Below are positions 45,076 to 53,525 of a DNA stretch of 64,000 bases, piece after piece (the stretch's first letter is position 1; each line of letters begins with the position of its first letter). The notes under the pieces were generated by a model. That model made no database searches. It saw only the letters and a list, made by a program, of their open reading frames with translations, and was not told where the DNA came from. Both the position numbers and the translations under genes were made by a program. Source of the stretch: Pseudosulfitobacter pseudonitzschiae (lineage in GTDB: Bacteria > Pseudomonadota > Alphaproteobacteria > Rhodobacterales > Rhodobacteraceae); assembly GCF_900129395.1 (NCBI RefSeq), contig NZ_FQVP01000003.1, positions 664,084 through 728,083 on the forward strand. Reading direction: 5' to 3'.

Positions 45076-45077
45076 CA

Positions 45078-45719
45078 TTGCCTAGTTACGATTTTGAAAA
45101 TTGCGTTTTTATTAACTGCCCATTTGATGAAGACTTCGCTCCAATTCTTCAAGCAATGATGTTTTGCGTGGTTTATTTTGGCTTGACGCCTCGATTAGCT
45201 TCTGAACGCAATGATAGTGGCGAAAATAGGCTCGAAAAAATTCGTGGACTTATCGAAAGCTCCAAGTATTCAATTCATGATCTGAGCAGATGCCAAGCCA
45301 AGCATGTTGGAGAACATTTTCGTCTTAATATGCCTTTCGAATTGGGCATAGATTTTGGCTGTCGCCAATATTATGGCAGCGGTCGTCAAACTAAGAGATT
45401 TCTCATCCTCGAAGAAAAACAATATCGATTTCAAGCCGCTCTTTCCGACATTTCAGGTTGCGATATCAACGCATACGGAGACGACATACAACTTGCACCG
45501 CAGAAAGCGGTCAAACATGTTAGAAATTGGCTGGTTTCAGAGGCGAGCGTGGAGCCAGTCGGTGCAAAGAGGGTTCTTGGGAAATACGCTGATTTCCAAG
45601 AGTGGTATTGGGAAAAGAAGCGGGAACAAGGTGCTAGTGAAGATGAGATAACAGAGTATCCAACAAGTGAACTGTTATCAGAAATGTTCATTTGGATGGA
45701 GAGTGGCCAACCCGTTTAA
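45078..45719 (+). CDS. TIR/NDT-like (Rossmannoid) protein of an undescribed type
   Basis: 213 aa with a TTG start preceded by AAAGGA. It starts with a beta-strand CVFINCPFDEDF (about 9-20), then NDSGENRLEKIRGLIESSKYSIHDLSR (about 45-71) and MPFELGIDFG (about 85-94), after which helices follow. IHDLSR plus FELG resembles the strand-DxS and catalytic-Glu elements of TIR domains and nucleoside 2-deoxyribosyltransferases, which would imply NAD or nucleoside chemistry (Glu88 as candidate catalytic residue). No precise family is recognised. It is AT-rich, coupled to DUF2188, and its TAA overlaps the parE stop within GTTTAAAC. Confidence 0.65.
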   Translation: MPSYDFENCVFINCPFDEDFAPILQAMMFCVVYFGLTPRLASERNDSGENRLEKIRGLIESSKYSIHDLSRCQAKHVGEHFRLNMPFELGIDFGCRQYYGSGRQTKRFLILEEKQYRFQAALSDISGCDINAYGDDIQLAPQKAVKHVRNWLVSEASVEPVGAKRVLGKYADFQEWYWEKKREQGASEDEITEYPTSELLSEMFIWMESGQPV

Positions 45720-47671
45720 ACATCCAGCTCCTCAACAAACCGCGCATTGTCCTGGATATACTCGAATCGCAGCTCCGGCTTCTTGCCCATCAACCGCTCG
45801 ACCAGATCGCCGGTCTGCCCCGGCTCGTCCTCGTCGATGGTCACCCGGATCAGCTTGCGCGTGGCGGGGTTCATCGTGGTGTCCTTCAGATCCTTCGCGT
45901 CCATCTCGCCCAGACCCTTGAACCGCGACACGTCGATCTTGCCGGACCCGCCCAGACCCTTCTCCAGCCAGACATCGCGCTCGGCCTCGTCCAGACAATA
46001 CACCCGCCGCGACCCCTGCGTCAGCCGGTACAAGGGCGGGCAGGCCAGATACAGATGCCCCGCATCAATCATCGGGCGCATCTGGGTGAAAAAGAACGTC
46101 ATCAGCAGCGCCGCAATATGCGCCCCGTCCACGTCCGCATCGGTCATGATGATGACCTTGTCATAGCGCAGGTCATCGACGTTGAACTTCGCCCCCAGCG
46201 ACACGCCCAACGCCTGAGACAGATCGGAAATCTCCGCGTTCGACCCCAGCTTTGACGACGCCGCGCCCAACACGTTCAGGATCTTGCCCCGCAGCGGCAG
46301 CAGCGCCTGCGTCTTGCGGTCGCGCGCCATCTTGGCCGACCCGCCCGCGCTGTCGCCCTCGACGATGAACAGCTCTGTGCCCTCGCGCGATTTCGACGAA
46401 CAATCCGTCAGCTTGCCGGGCAGGCGCAGCTTTTGCGTCGCCGTCTTGCGCGAGGTTTCCTTCTCCTGCCGCCGCCGCAGCCGTTCCTCGGCGCGCAGCA
46501 CCAGGAAATCCAGGATCGCGCCCGCCGATTTCGTATCCGCCGCCAGCCAGTTGTCGAAGTGGTCCCGGACCGCGTTTTCCACCATCCGCTGCGCCTCGAC
46601 CGTGGCCAGGCGGTCCTTGGTCTGGCCCACGAATTCCGGCTCGCGGATGAAACAGGACACCAGCGCACCGGCACCGGCCACCAGATCCTCGCGGGTGATG
46701 GTCGCGGCCTTGCGGTTGTTCACCAGCTCGCCGTAAGCCTTGATCCCTTTCAGGATCGCCGCCCAGAACCCGGCCTCGTGGGTGCCGCCCTCGGGCGTGG
46801 GCACGGTGTTGCAATAGGACTGGATGAAGCCGTCGCGCGCGGGCGTCCAGTTGATCGCCCATTCGACCTTGCCCGGCACCTTGAACTTTTCAAACGACAC
46901 CGATCCGGCGAACGGCGCCTCGGAATATGTGCTGGCCCCGCCCATCGCTTCTTTCAGGTAATCCGCCAGACCGCCGGGAAAGTGGAACTTGGCCTCTTGC
47001 GGGGTCTCGCCGTCGTTGATCGCGGTTTTCCAGCGAATCTCGACACCCGAGAACAAATAGGCCTTGGACCGCGCCATCTTGAACAGCCGCGCGGGTTTCA
47101 GCTTCAGCGAGCCGAAAATTTCCGCATCCGGGTGGAACGTGACCGCCGTGCCGCGCCGGTTGGGGGCGGCGCCGATCCGCTCCAGCTTGCCCTGCGGGAT
47201 TCCGCGCGAGAACTCCATCGCGTAAAGTTCCTTGTTGCGCGCCACCTCGACCCGCAGATGATCCGACAGCGCGTTCACCACCGACGAGCCAACCCCGTGC
47301 AGACCGCCCGAGGTCTCATAGCTGTCGCCGGAAAACTTGCCGCCCGCGTTCAGCGTGCAAAAGATGATCTCAAGCGCCGATTTCGTCGGGTCCTTGGGGT
47401 GCGGCCCGGTGGGAATCCCCCGCCCGTTGTCGCGCACCGACACATGGCCGTTCTCGTGCAGCTCCACCTCGATCCACGTGGCATGTCCCGCCACCGCCTC
47501 GTCCATCGAGTTGTCGATGATCTCGGCCACCATATGATGCAGCGCACGGTCGTCCTTGCCGCCGATATACATGCCGGGGCGCAGGCGGACGTGTTCCATG
47601 TCCTCCAGCACCTGGATCGAGGAGGCATCATAATCCGAAGCGGGTTCGGACCCGGACAGAAGGTCGCTCAT
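45716..47671 (-). CDS. parE: DNA topoisomerase IV subunit B
   Basis: 651 aa. The GHKL ATPase part contains EIIDNSMDEAVAGHA near 51-65, DNGRGIPTG near 82 and GLHGVGSSVVNALS near 123. The TOPRIM part has EGDSAGGSAKMARDRKTQAL near 437-456 and DADVDGAHI near 515. It pairs with ParC to unlink daughter chromosomes. ParE is favoured over GyrB by length and by LRGKILNVLGAASSKLGSN. The stop overlaps that of the cassette gene. A palindromic promoter region lies upstream at 47689-47707. Confidence 0.94.
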   Translation of the reverse strand: MSDLLSGSEPASDYDASSIQVLEDMEHVRLRPGMYIGGKDDRALHHMVAEIIDNSMDEAVAGHATWIEVELHENGHVSVRDNGRGIPTGPHPKDPTKSALEIIFCTLNAGGKFSGDSYETSGGLHGVGSSVVNALSDHLRVEVARNKELYAMEFSRGIPQGKLERIGAAPNRRGTAVTFHPDAEIFGSLKLKPARLFKMARSKAYLFSGVEIRWKTAINDGETPQEAKFHFPGGLADYLKEAMGGASTYSEAPFAGSVSFEKFKVPGKVEWAINWTPARDGFIQSYCNTVPTPEGGTHEAGFWAAILKGIKAYGELVNNRKAATITREDLVAGAGALVSCFIREPEFVGQTKDRLATVEAQRMVENAVRDHFDNWLAADTKSAGAILDFLVLRAEERLRRRQEKETSRKTATQKLRLPGKLTDCSSKSREGTELFIVEGDSAGGSAKMARDRKTQALLPLRGKILNVLGAASSKLGSNAEISDLSQALGVSLGAKFNVDDLRYDKVIIMTDADVDGAHIAALLMTFFFTQMRPMIDAGHLYLACPPLYRLTQGSRRVYCLDEAERDVWLEKGLGGSGKIDVSRFKGLGEMDAKDLKDTTMNPATRKLIRVTIDEDEPGQTGDLVERLMGKKPELRFEYIQDNARFVEELDV

Positions 47672-47688
47672 AGGGGCTGCTCACTTTT

Positions 47689-47707
47689 TTATACTTGGCG
47701 GGTATAA
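47689..47707. promoter_or_regulatory. Dyad TTATAC-N7-GTATAA upstream of parE
   Basis: A perfect inverted repeat whose arms double as -10-like hexamers on both strands (TATAAT on plus, TATAAA on minus), 18 bp before the parE start. It could be a core promoter, a repressor site, or both. Confidence 0.45.
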
Positions 47708-47820
47708 TGGCAGAGCAGGGCGGATGACGAAAGAGGGAAGAGACCATGCGCCGCAAGCAACCGCTGCGCGCACATCACGCGGGCAGGCAGGGCGGCCCAA
47801 TGCCCGGACACAACGCGCCG

Positions 47821-48219
47821 CTAGACCGGAAAATTCTCGTCTTCATCCGCGTCCTCCCCCGACAGCCACGCCTCCGCCGCATCCCCCTGCGCCAGCGCAA
47901 AGCTCTTGATCTCCAGCGACGGAATCACCTTGCCCTCGATCTCTGCCGTCGTCCGCAGCCACGCCACATCCGACAGCACCGCACAGCGGTCAAACCGCAT
48001 CACCGCCGCCATCAAACTTGGCACCCGCACCAGCTCTGCCGCCCAGGCCCCCATCGTCGGCATCTCGAAACGTTCGATGGCAAACAGCATCTGCCCGTTC
48101 CTGACATCCTCAGACGCGGCGATGATCCGGTCCAGCGCATCGCCCATCATCTCGGAATCCAATGGACCGGACAGAATGACATCGACACGGTTGGCCGCCG
48201 GCTTGGTCACAGTCATCAT
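47821..48219 (-). CDS. STAS/SpoIIAA-like protein
   Basis: 132 aa. The architecture is strand-helix rich with RVDVILSGPLDSEMMGDALDRII near 11-33 and MLFAIERFEMP near 44-54, which matches the SpoIIAA-like (DUF3478) fold, a lone STAS-type domain. No catalytic residues are visible. The C-terminus is acidic (GEDADEDENF). It is a single gene between the parE promoter region and the SleB gene. Role unknown; binding of a ligand or protein is likely. Confidence 0.65.
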   Translation of the reverse strand: MMTVTKPAANRVDVILSGPLDSEMMGDALDRIIAASEDVRNGQMLFAIERFEMPTMGAWAAELVRVPSLMAAVMRFDRCAVLSDVAWLRTTAEIEGKVIPSLEIKSFALAQGDAAEAWLSGEDADEDENFPV

Positions 48220-48509
48220 GGTATCAGGCCTTTCTGTTAGGTGGACAAGACAGGCACGTTGCCCTGTCGTTGCACGGGGGCGCAGGGCAGGGCGTCACCC
48301 GCAGCATACCACAGCGGCCCCGCGCGCAACCACCGCCGAAACCGCATCGGCATCCCCTTGCCTGCAAGCGGACATCTGCCGACTTGGGCCTGTCGCGCAG
48401 GGCGGGGGCCATTGCGCGCGGAAAAGCCGCGCGGCGCTCTTGCCTGCGCGCAGGTATTGCTGAAAGATTGCCCCGCAATCAGAACAAAAGCCATAGCGCA
48501 GGGACGCCC

Positions 48510-49022
48510 GTGAATTTGCAGCAGTGGAACTCCACAGGACGGATCATCGCCATTCTGGCCAGCCTGGCGGTGCTCGCCGGGTGCGGCGGTCGTGACACGC
48601 GGACAGCGGCCCCCGCGGCCGAGGTCGAATGCCTGGCACGGGCCATGTATTTCGAATCCCACCGCTCCAGCCGCGACGGCATGATCGCGGTCGGCACCGT
48701 GGTGATGAACCGCGTGGGCTCGGATGCCTTCCCCAATACCGTCTGCGGCGTGGTCGGCCAGCCGAACCAGTTCGCCCCCGGCGTGATGACCAAGACAATG
48801 TCCGGCCCCTCTGCCACACTCGCCAGAGAGGCGGCGCTGTCGGTCTACGCCGGCGAAAGACACCCCAAGATCGAACGCGCAAAGTTCTTTCACGCGGCGT
48901 GGTATCAGACCTCCTACAACAACATGCACTACGTGGTGACCACCGGCGGCAACGCGTTCTACGAAAAGCGCCGCCCCGAGGATGTGACCTCGCCGTTCCC
49001 GCTTCCGGCGTTCCAGGGCTAG
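48510..49022 (+). CDS. Cell wall hydrolase, SleB/Hydrolase_2 family lipoprotein
   Basis: 170 aa with a GTG start. The N-terminus IIAILASLAVLAGCGGRD is a lipoprotein signal with lipobox LAGC. The Hydrolase_2 domain has VECLARAMYFESHRSSRDGMIAVGTVVMNRV (in parts; about 39-69), with the catalytic Glu expected in MYFES, and FPNTVCGVVGQ near 76. Such lytic transglycosylases remodel peptidoglycan. The frame is open upstream, but the GTG with AGGGA fits the signal peptide position. Confidence 0.85.
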   Translation: MNLQQWNSTGRIIAILASLAVLAGCGGRDTRTAAPAAEVECLARAMYFESHRSSRDGMIAVGTVVMNRVGSDAFPNTVCGVVGQPNQFAPGVMTKTMSGPSATLAREAALSVYAGERHPKIERAKFFHAAWYQTSYNNMHYVVTTGGNAFYEKRRPEDVTSPFPLPAFQG

Positions 49023-49059
49023 GGCGGGCGACACCCGCGAAAAAAATTTGAAGCCGCGC

Positions 49060-49086
49060 GGATTAAACCCCGCCGCGGCTCCGTTA
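49060..49086 (+). promoter_or_regulatory. Candidate ECF-type promoter, possibly leaderless
   Basis: GGATTA (49060-49065) and CGTTA (49082-49086) with a 16-bp spacer resemble an ECF -35/-10 pair (GGAAC/CGTT type). Transcription would begin near the ATG at 49094, which has no Shine-Dalgarno sequence. Self-regulation by the sigma factor is likely but unproven. Confidence 0.35.
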
Positions 49087-49093
49087 CTCTCAT

Positions 49094-49612
49094 ATGACAC
49101 AGGCACCCTTTCCTCAGGCGATCACGAACGTGATGGGCGATTTGCGCCGGTTCGCGATGATGCTGACGCGTGATCCGGCGATGCGTGACGATCTGGTGCA
49201 GGAAACGGTGCTGCGCGCGCTGGAAAACCGGGACCTGCTGAAGGACCCCGAGGGCCTGCGCGCATGGCTGTTCCAGATCATGCGCCGCCGCCTGATCGAC
49301 CTGCGCCGCACCGCACAGGCGCGCGCAGGCCGCGAGGACGCCTTGCAATGGATCAAGGACGACCACCAACCGGCGATGCAGGACATGCAGGTCCGGCTGG
49401 CCCAGATCCGCGCCGCCTTTGCCCATCTGCCCCCCGACCAGCGCCGCGCCCTGCAACTGGTGGCCATCGACGGGCTCAGCTGCCGCGACGCCGCCGACCT
49501 CGAAGGCATCGCCATGGGCACCCTGCTGTCACGGCTGGCCCGCGCCCGCCAGCGCCTGCGCGCCTTTGAAAACGACCCCGCCATCGAAATGGTGAAAGGA
49601 CCCAAACCATGA
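49094..49612 (+). CDS. ECF RNA polymerase sigma factor
   Basis: 172 aa. Region 2 is LRRFAMMLTRDPAMRDDLVQETVLRALENRDLL with DLVQETVLRAL near 35-45 and AWLFQIMRRRLIDLRRT near 58-74. Region 4 is LPPDQRRALQLVAIDGLSCRDAADLEGIAMGTLLSRLARARQRLR (in parts; about 115-158). The anti-sigma gene overlaps it by 4 bp. It probably directs a stress regulon that includes itself and the following Hint protein; the signal is unknown. Region 3 is absent, as in all ECFs. Confidence 0.92.
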   Translation: MTQAPFPQAITNVMGDLRRFAMMLTRDPAMRDDLVQETVLRALENRDLLKDPEGLRAWLFQIMRRRLIDLRRTAQARAGREDALQWIKDDHQPAMQDMQVRLAQIRAAFAHLPPDQRRALQLVAIDGLSCRDAADLEGIAMGTLLSRLARARQRLRAFENDPAIEMVKGPKP

Positions 49613-50385
49613 CCGATCACAACGCGCCGCAGGATCAGACCGCTCTGCGCCCGGACCTGATGCTGGACTTTGCCAACGACACGCTGGACGTCGAGGACCG
49701 GATCACCGTCGCCCGCGTGCTGGCCGACCAGCCGCAGGCCGCCGCCGAAACCTTTCGCCACATCGCCGAACGCGAAGAGCTGCTTCTGGCGCTGGGCCTG
49801 CGCAAGGTGCTGGGTGACTACCCGACGCTGCCGGGACCGCTGCCGACAGCGCCCGAACCCAAGGCGTTCAGCCGGATGGCCGTGGGCTTCGGCTTTGGCG
49901 TCTCGCTGGCCTCGGTCGTCCTTGTGGCGGGGCTGACGCTGCTGCCTTTCGCGACCAGCCCGCGCGCGGGCGACGACCTGATCGGCGAAGCCCTGCGCGC
50001 CAACGCCCTGGCCGAACTGCGCCTCAACATGGCCTCGATGGACGAAGACACTTCGGTCGATCTGGCCGAAATCAAACGTCTGGCGGGCCTGTCGCTGCCC
50101 GGTCACCCCGCGACATGGGTCCTGCGCGACACGCAGGTGATCCCCTCGGACAGCGGCGCGTCGGTGCTGATGACATTCGACGCAGGCGCCGACGGCATGG
50201 TGACCCTCTATGTCGCACAGGCACAGGACGACGCCCCCCACGCGCCCAGCCGCCTGACACTGGCCGACGGCAGGGGCGCATGGTTCCGTCACGGCGGCGC
50301 CGATTATGTGCTGATCGGCCGCCAGGCCCGCGACCCGCTGGACGACGACGCCACGCAACTGATGGCCTCGTTCACACCCGCGTAA
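49609..50385 (+). CDS. Anti-sigma factor, single-pass membrane protein
   Basis: 258 aa. The cytoplasmic N-terminal part (1-85) would bind the sigma factor; no HxxxCxxC zinc motif is seen. One membrane helix FGFGVSLASVVLVAGLTLLPF lies at about 92-112. The periplasmic remainder contains GHPATWVLRDTQVIP and MVTLYVAQAQDD and may sense envelope state. It overlaps the sigma gene by 4 bp. The assignment rests on operon context and topology. Confidence 0.75.
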   Translation: MTDHNAPQDQTALRPDLMLDFANDTLDVEDRITVARVLADQPQAAAETFRHIAEREELLLALGLRKVLGDYPTLPGPLPTAPEPKAFSRMAVGFGFGVSLASVVLVAGLTLLPFATSPRAGDDLIGEALRANALAELRLNMASMDEDTSVDLAEIKRLAGLSLPGHPATWVLRDTQVIPSDSGASVLMTFDAGADGMVTLYVAQAQDDAPHAPSRLTLADGRGAWFRHGGADYVLIGRQARDPLDDDATQLMASFTPA

Positions 50386-50414
50386 TTTCCGCTTCCCTCT
50401 CACGGACCGCTGCC

Positions 50415-51149
50415 ATGACCCTGAACTTCAAACACTGCACGTTTTCGCGCCTACCGGGGCACGCCAAATGGCACTGGTTCCACTGGTGGAAGCCCTGGCA
50501 CCCGCCGCATTGGGGCGGCGGCAAGGATGACTGCGATCCGGTGCCCTGCTTTACCCCCGGCACGCGCGTCTACACCCCCGCAGGCAGCATCGCCGTTCAG
50601 GACGTGCGGCCCGGTGACCATCTGTTGACCCGTGACAGCGGCATGCAACAGGTGGTCTGGGTCGGACGGCGCACATTGTCCGCCGCGGAAATCGCCGCCG
50701 AACCGGCGTTGGCCCCGATCCGCATCGCACGCGGGGCGCTGGGCGATGACCTGCCATGCCGCGACATGCTGGTGTCACCCCAACACCGCTTTCTGGTGCG
50801 CGGTCCCGGTCTGGCGGTCGCGTTCAGCGAACCCGAAATGCTGGTCCCCGCAACGGGTCTCAAGGCCCGCAAAGGTGTCACACAAATCGCACCTGACATC
50901 GGCGTGAGCTACATTCATCTCCTGTTCAAACGCCATGAAATCGTGCTATCTGATGGCCTGTGGACCGAAAGCTTTCAGCCTGCCGCGCGCATGGTTGATG
51001 GCATGGAACGTCGCGTGCAAACCGAACTGCACAGCCTGTTTCCCTGCCTGCGCGACCCTGACAGAGACAGGTCCACACAAACTGCATTTGCCTCTGCCCG
51101 TCCTACATTGAAACCCAGGGAAATGCTGGCCGCATTCGAAATCGGCTAG
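50415..51149 (+). CDS. Hint-domain protein with His/Trp-rich N-terminus
   Basis: 244 aa. A Hedgehog/intein (Hint_2) domain begins at Cys45 in PCFTPGTRVYTPAGSIAVQD and contains VRPGDHLLTRDSG near 65 and the block VSPQHRFLVRGPGLAVAFSEPEMLVPA (in parts; about 118-144), ending FLPG-less in TESFQPA. The first 40 residues are odd: HAKWHWFHWWKPWHPPHW, rich in His and Trp. It follows the sigma/anti-sigma pair by 30 bp and may be its target. Autocatalytic self-cleavage or ligand attachment is the usual Hint chemistry. Confidence 0.82.
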   Translation: MTLNFKHCTFSRLPGHAKWHWFHWWKPWHPPHWGGGKDDCDPVPCFTPGTRVYTPAGSIAVQDVRPGDHLLTRDSGMQQVVWVGRRTLSAAEIAAEPALAPIRIARGALGDDLPCRDMLVSPQHRFLVRGPGLAVAFSEPEMLVPATGLKARKGVTQIAPDIGVSYIHLLFKRHEIVLSDGLWTESFQPAARMVDGMERRVQTELHSLFPCLRDPDRDRSTQTAFASARPTLKPREMLAAFEIG

Positions 51150-51173
51150 GCAGTGTCCCGTCAGGAGACCATC

Positions 51174-51503
51174 ATGAAATCTCTCGTGCTTGCCGCGCTT
51201 GTCGTCGGCACATTCACCGCGCAGCCTGTGTTGGCGGCCGAAAGCGGCCGATCAGCGCTGGGCGCGCAACAGCCCATCCGCATCGCCTGCTACCGCGGCC
51301 CGCTGCAGGCCACGATCTGGGACGCCCCCGAAGGCCACTTTGTCCAGGACCTGGTGGATTTCGGCTATGACTTTGCCAACGCCGACGCCATCGCGCGGTC
51401 GGTCTGCAAGGACCAGAGCCTGATCGGACACAGCGAGCTGCTGAAAACCGCACTTCTGGACAAAATGCGCCAGTCCCCACCGCGCGGCAAATTGCTGCGC
51501 TGA
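51174..51503 (+). CDS. Small secreted hypothetical protein
   Basis: 109 aa. The signal peptide MKSLVLAALVVGTFTAQPVLA (cleavage after VLA) leads a mature domain with RIACYRGPLQATIWDAPEGHF and a second Cys in ARSVCKDQSL, which could form a disulfide. No family is recognised. ATG 51174 has CAGGAGA upstream; a GTG at 51153 is less likely. It directly follows the Hint gene on the same strand, in the sigma-factor cluster. Confidence 0.7.
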   Translation: MKSLVLAALVVGTFTAQPVLAAESGRSALGAQQPIRIACYRGPLQATIWDAPEGHFVQDLVDFGYDFANADAIARSVCKDQSLIGHSELLKTALLDKMRQSPPRGKLLR

Positions 51504-51572
51504 TACGAACGGCGAAACCGCCTGCGCGCCATGTCCCACCGTCGCGCGCAGGCGTGGTGGTGGGTTACAGTT

Positions 51573-52124
51573 TCACCGGAACGCAGGCCCGTGCGCCCAG
51601 ACCGTCAACGAATGGCGCACGCCGCTGCGCACCGGCGTCACCTGGTGCAGCATAAAGCTGGGGAACACGGTCACACAGCCCTGCGCGCGACTGGCCTCCA
51701 GCACCTGCGCGCCCGGCATCACCTCCAGCGTGCCGCCTTCGTAATCCTCGGGCTGCGACAGTTGCAGCACCAGCGTCAGCTTGCGCTTGGCCGAGATCGG
51801 CCCGCCGCCAATGTCCGAATGCCACACGAAATGCCCCGCCGCACTGGCGCGGTAGATCGCCACCTGCGGGCTTTCCTCGAAGGCCGTCAGGTCAAACCCA
51901 AAGTGATCGCGGTTCGCCACCCGCACCAGATCAATCAGCCGGTCCATCACCCAAGCCAGCCCCTCGACCTCGTCGGTCCACACCAGATCGGCACTGCGCA
52001 TGTTGTGGTCCCGGTTGCGCCCGACCAGCAGGGCGGGGTCACTGGGGGCTTGCGATATCGCAGCCACGATCGCGTCGCATTCGCCGACGCTAAAGGCCTG
52101 CGGAATCGTATGCATGGAAAGCAT
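51573..52124 (-). CDS. 2-oxoglutarate/Fe(II)-dependent oxygenase (PKHD/prolyl-4-hydroxylase type)
   Basis: 183 aa. The iron triad is visible: His102 and Asp104 in FVWHSDIGGG, and His160 in FMLHQVTPV, with Arg170 in VRHSL for 2-oxoglutarate. The double-stranded beta-helix core spans about 85-175. Substrate unknown; family members hydroxylate proteins or siderophore-linked molecules. It is convergent with the small secreted gene. An alternative in-frame ATG at 52115 exists. Confidence 0.85.
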   Translation of the reverse strand: MLSMHTIPQAFSVGECDAIVAAISQAPSDPALLVGRNRDHNMRSADLVWTDEVEGLAWVMDRLIDLVRVANRDHFGFDLTAFEESPQVAIYRASAAGHFVWHSDIGGGPISAKRKLTLVLQLSQPEDYEGGTLEVMPGAQVLEASRAQGCVTVFPSFMLHQVTPVRSGVRHSLTVWAHGPAFR

Positions 52125-52336
52125 TCTTTGGATCTTTCAAAAGGGTGCGCCGGCCCCCGAAACAGGGCCAGACAGGCGGTCGCGCATCATAGCACCGCGC
52201 CGCATCCCTGTCCGAAAATTCGATTGTCCCGAGGGGGGCAGACAGGCGAAATCCTGCGCGTGTTTGGGGGGTTACGTAAGCTGGACGTCGCGCGTGGGAG
52301 TTTGTGAACCAATGGGCCGCGATGCGGGCAGGGCGG

Positions 52337-53317
52337 TCATTCGGCAGGCTGGATGGTTTCCCCCTTCCGGGGCTCGCCTCGGTCGACCCGCACACCGTCT
52401 GCCCGATAGTGCGTGAACTGCGCCGGCAGGCCCTCACCCTGGCCCAGCCCCGGTTGCGTCTGCATGTGAAAATGCAGATGCGGCTCGGACGAGTTTCCGC
52501 TGTTCCCACACAGGCCGATTTCCTGACCCGCCGTCACGACATCGCCTTTCGCAACGCGAAGGCTGCCGTGCTGCAGATGCGCAAGGAACCCGTATTCCTC
52601 GTTCCCGAAATCAATGACGACATGGTTGCCGACCGGGTTCGCCGGGTCGGACGCGCCGATGGCCTGATCCGGCAGGCCATCGACGGCCCCCACCACGACA
52701 CCCTCCGCAGGTGCCAGGATCGCCTGTCCCCAGCAATGGTAGCTTTCCAGCTGCGACGGATCGCCCGAATGGCTTTGCCCATCCCGCATGACCAGCAGGT
52801 CCAGGGCAAACCGCTGCCCCACATCCACGGCATGGTAATTGTCATCGATGTCGCGTCCGCCCCAGTAAACGAACCAATCTCCATCGACCGGCAGCCGCAG
52901 CGTCGCCCTGGTCTCGTAATCCAGAAACGGGCTCGGTGCGGCGACGGGCTTGGGTCTCAGGGAGAATCCCGCGATCCGTTCCGCGTCGTCGAAGACGATG
53001 ACAAGCTCCAGCGGCTCCGATGTCTCTGTCCAGCGCGAGACACGCGTATAGACATCGTGGCGCGCCTGCACGTCCGTGCGTTCGGTCAGGATGGCGTCTT
53101 CGTTTCCGAAACCGGCCAAAAGGTCGTCACGCAACGCGGCCAGGTTCTGCGCCGATCCAAAGCTCTCCTGCATCTCCGGCGTCAATGCCGACCAGATTGC
53201 ACCCACATCCCCACGCAACAACCGCTCCGCCGTCCGCTGCCCTGCCGACATCGGATCAGCCTGTGCGGCGACCGACAGGCCGACCAGAGCCAAGGTCGCA
53301 GCGAATACGCGAATCAT
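52337..53317 (-). CDS. M23 family metallopeptidase (secreted)
   Basis: 326 aa with a signal peptide, MIRVFAATLALVGLSVAAQA. The LytM-type domain is C-terminal, with zinc ligands expected in NYHAVDVG near 160 and HLHFHMQ near 280, spaced by LAHLQHGSLRVAKGD and the GLCGNSGNSSEPHLHFHM block. This is the pattern of peptidoglycan endopeptidases, although the N-terminal 130 residues are a separate domain of unknown function. Monocistronic. Confidence 0.85.
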   Translation of the reverse strand: MIRVFAATLALVGLSVAAQADPMSAGQRTAERLLRGDVGAIWSALTPEMQESFGSAQNLAALRDDLLAGFGNEDAILTERTDVQARHDVYTRVSRWTETSEPLELVIVFDDAERIAGFSLRPKPVAAPSPFLDYETRATLRLPVDGDWFVYWGGRDIDDNYHAVDVGQRFALDLLVMRDGQSHSGDPSQLESYHCWGQAILAPAEGVVVGAVDGLPDQAIGASDPANPVGNHVVIDFGNEEYGFLAHLQHGSLRVAKGDVVTAGQEIGLCGNSGNSSEPHLHFHMQTQPGLGQGEGLPAQFTHYRADGVRVDRGEPRKGETIQPAE

Positions 53318-53525
53318 GTCTTTCTCCGTCTTTGTCTGATCGCACCCTCGGCCAGATACGAACCGCCCGCAACGCGCCGGTCGGTCCACTGAGCGGGTCG
53401 CTGCGCATGCAATCTCGGCCTGGCTTGGCTATGGCCGACTGCGCTGTGCCGCCGCAAGTCCGGTTTGAACCCACGTTCACCGATGCTGCAAAGGGCACGG
53501 ACGTCGGCGTTGCGGAATTTGCGTT

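Noticed and set aside
45716..47671. GyrB instead of ParE
   Set aside because: The length (651 aa) and the segment LRGKILNVLGAASSKLGSN fit ParE, while GyrB is longer with an extra insert.
47745..47820. Possible short plus-strand gene after TATAAT near parE
   Set aside because: It has a site and an ATG but the product is Arg/His/Pro-rich and stays open only as an antisense frame of the STAS-like gene.
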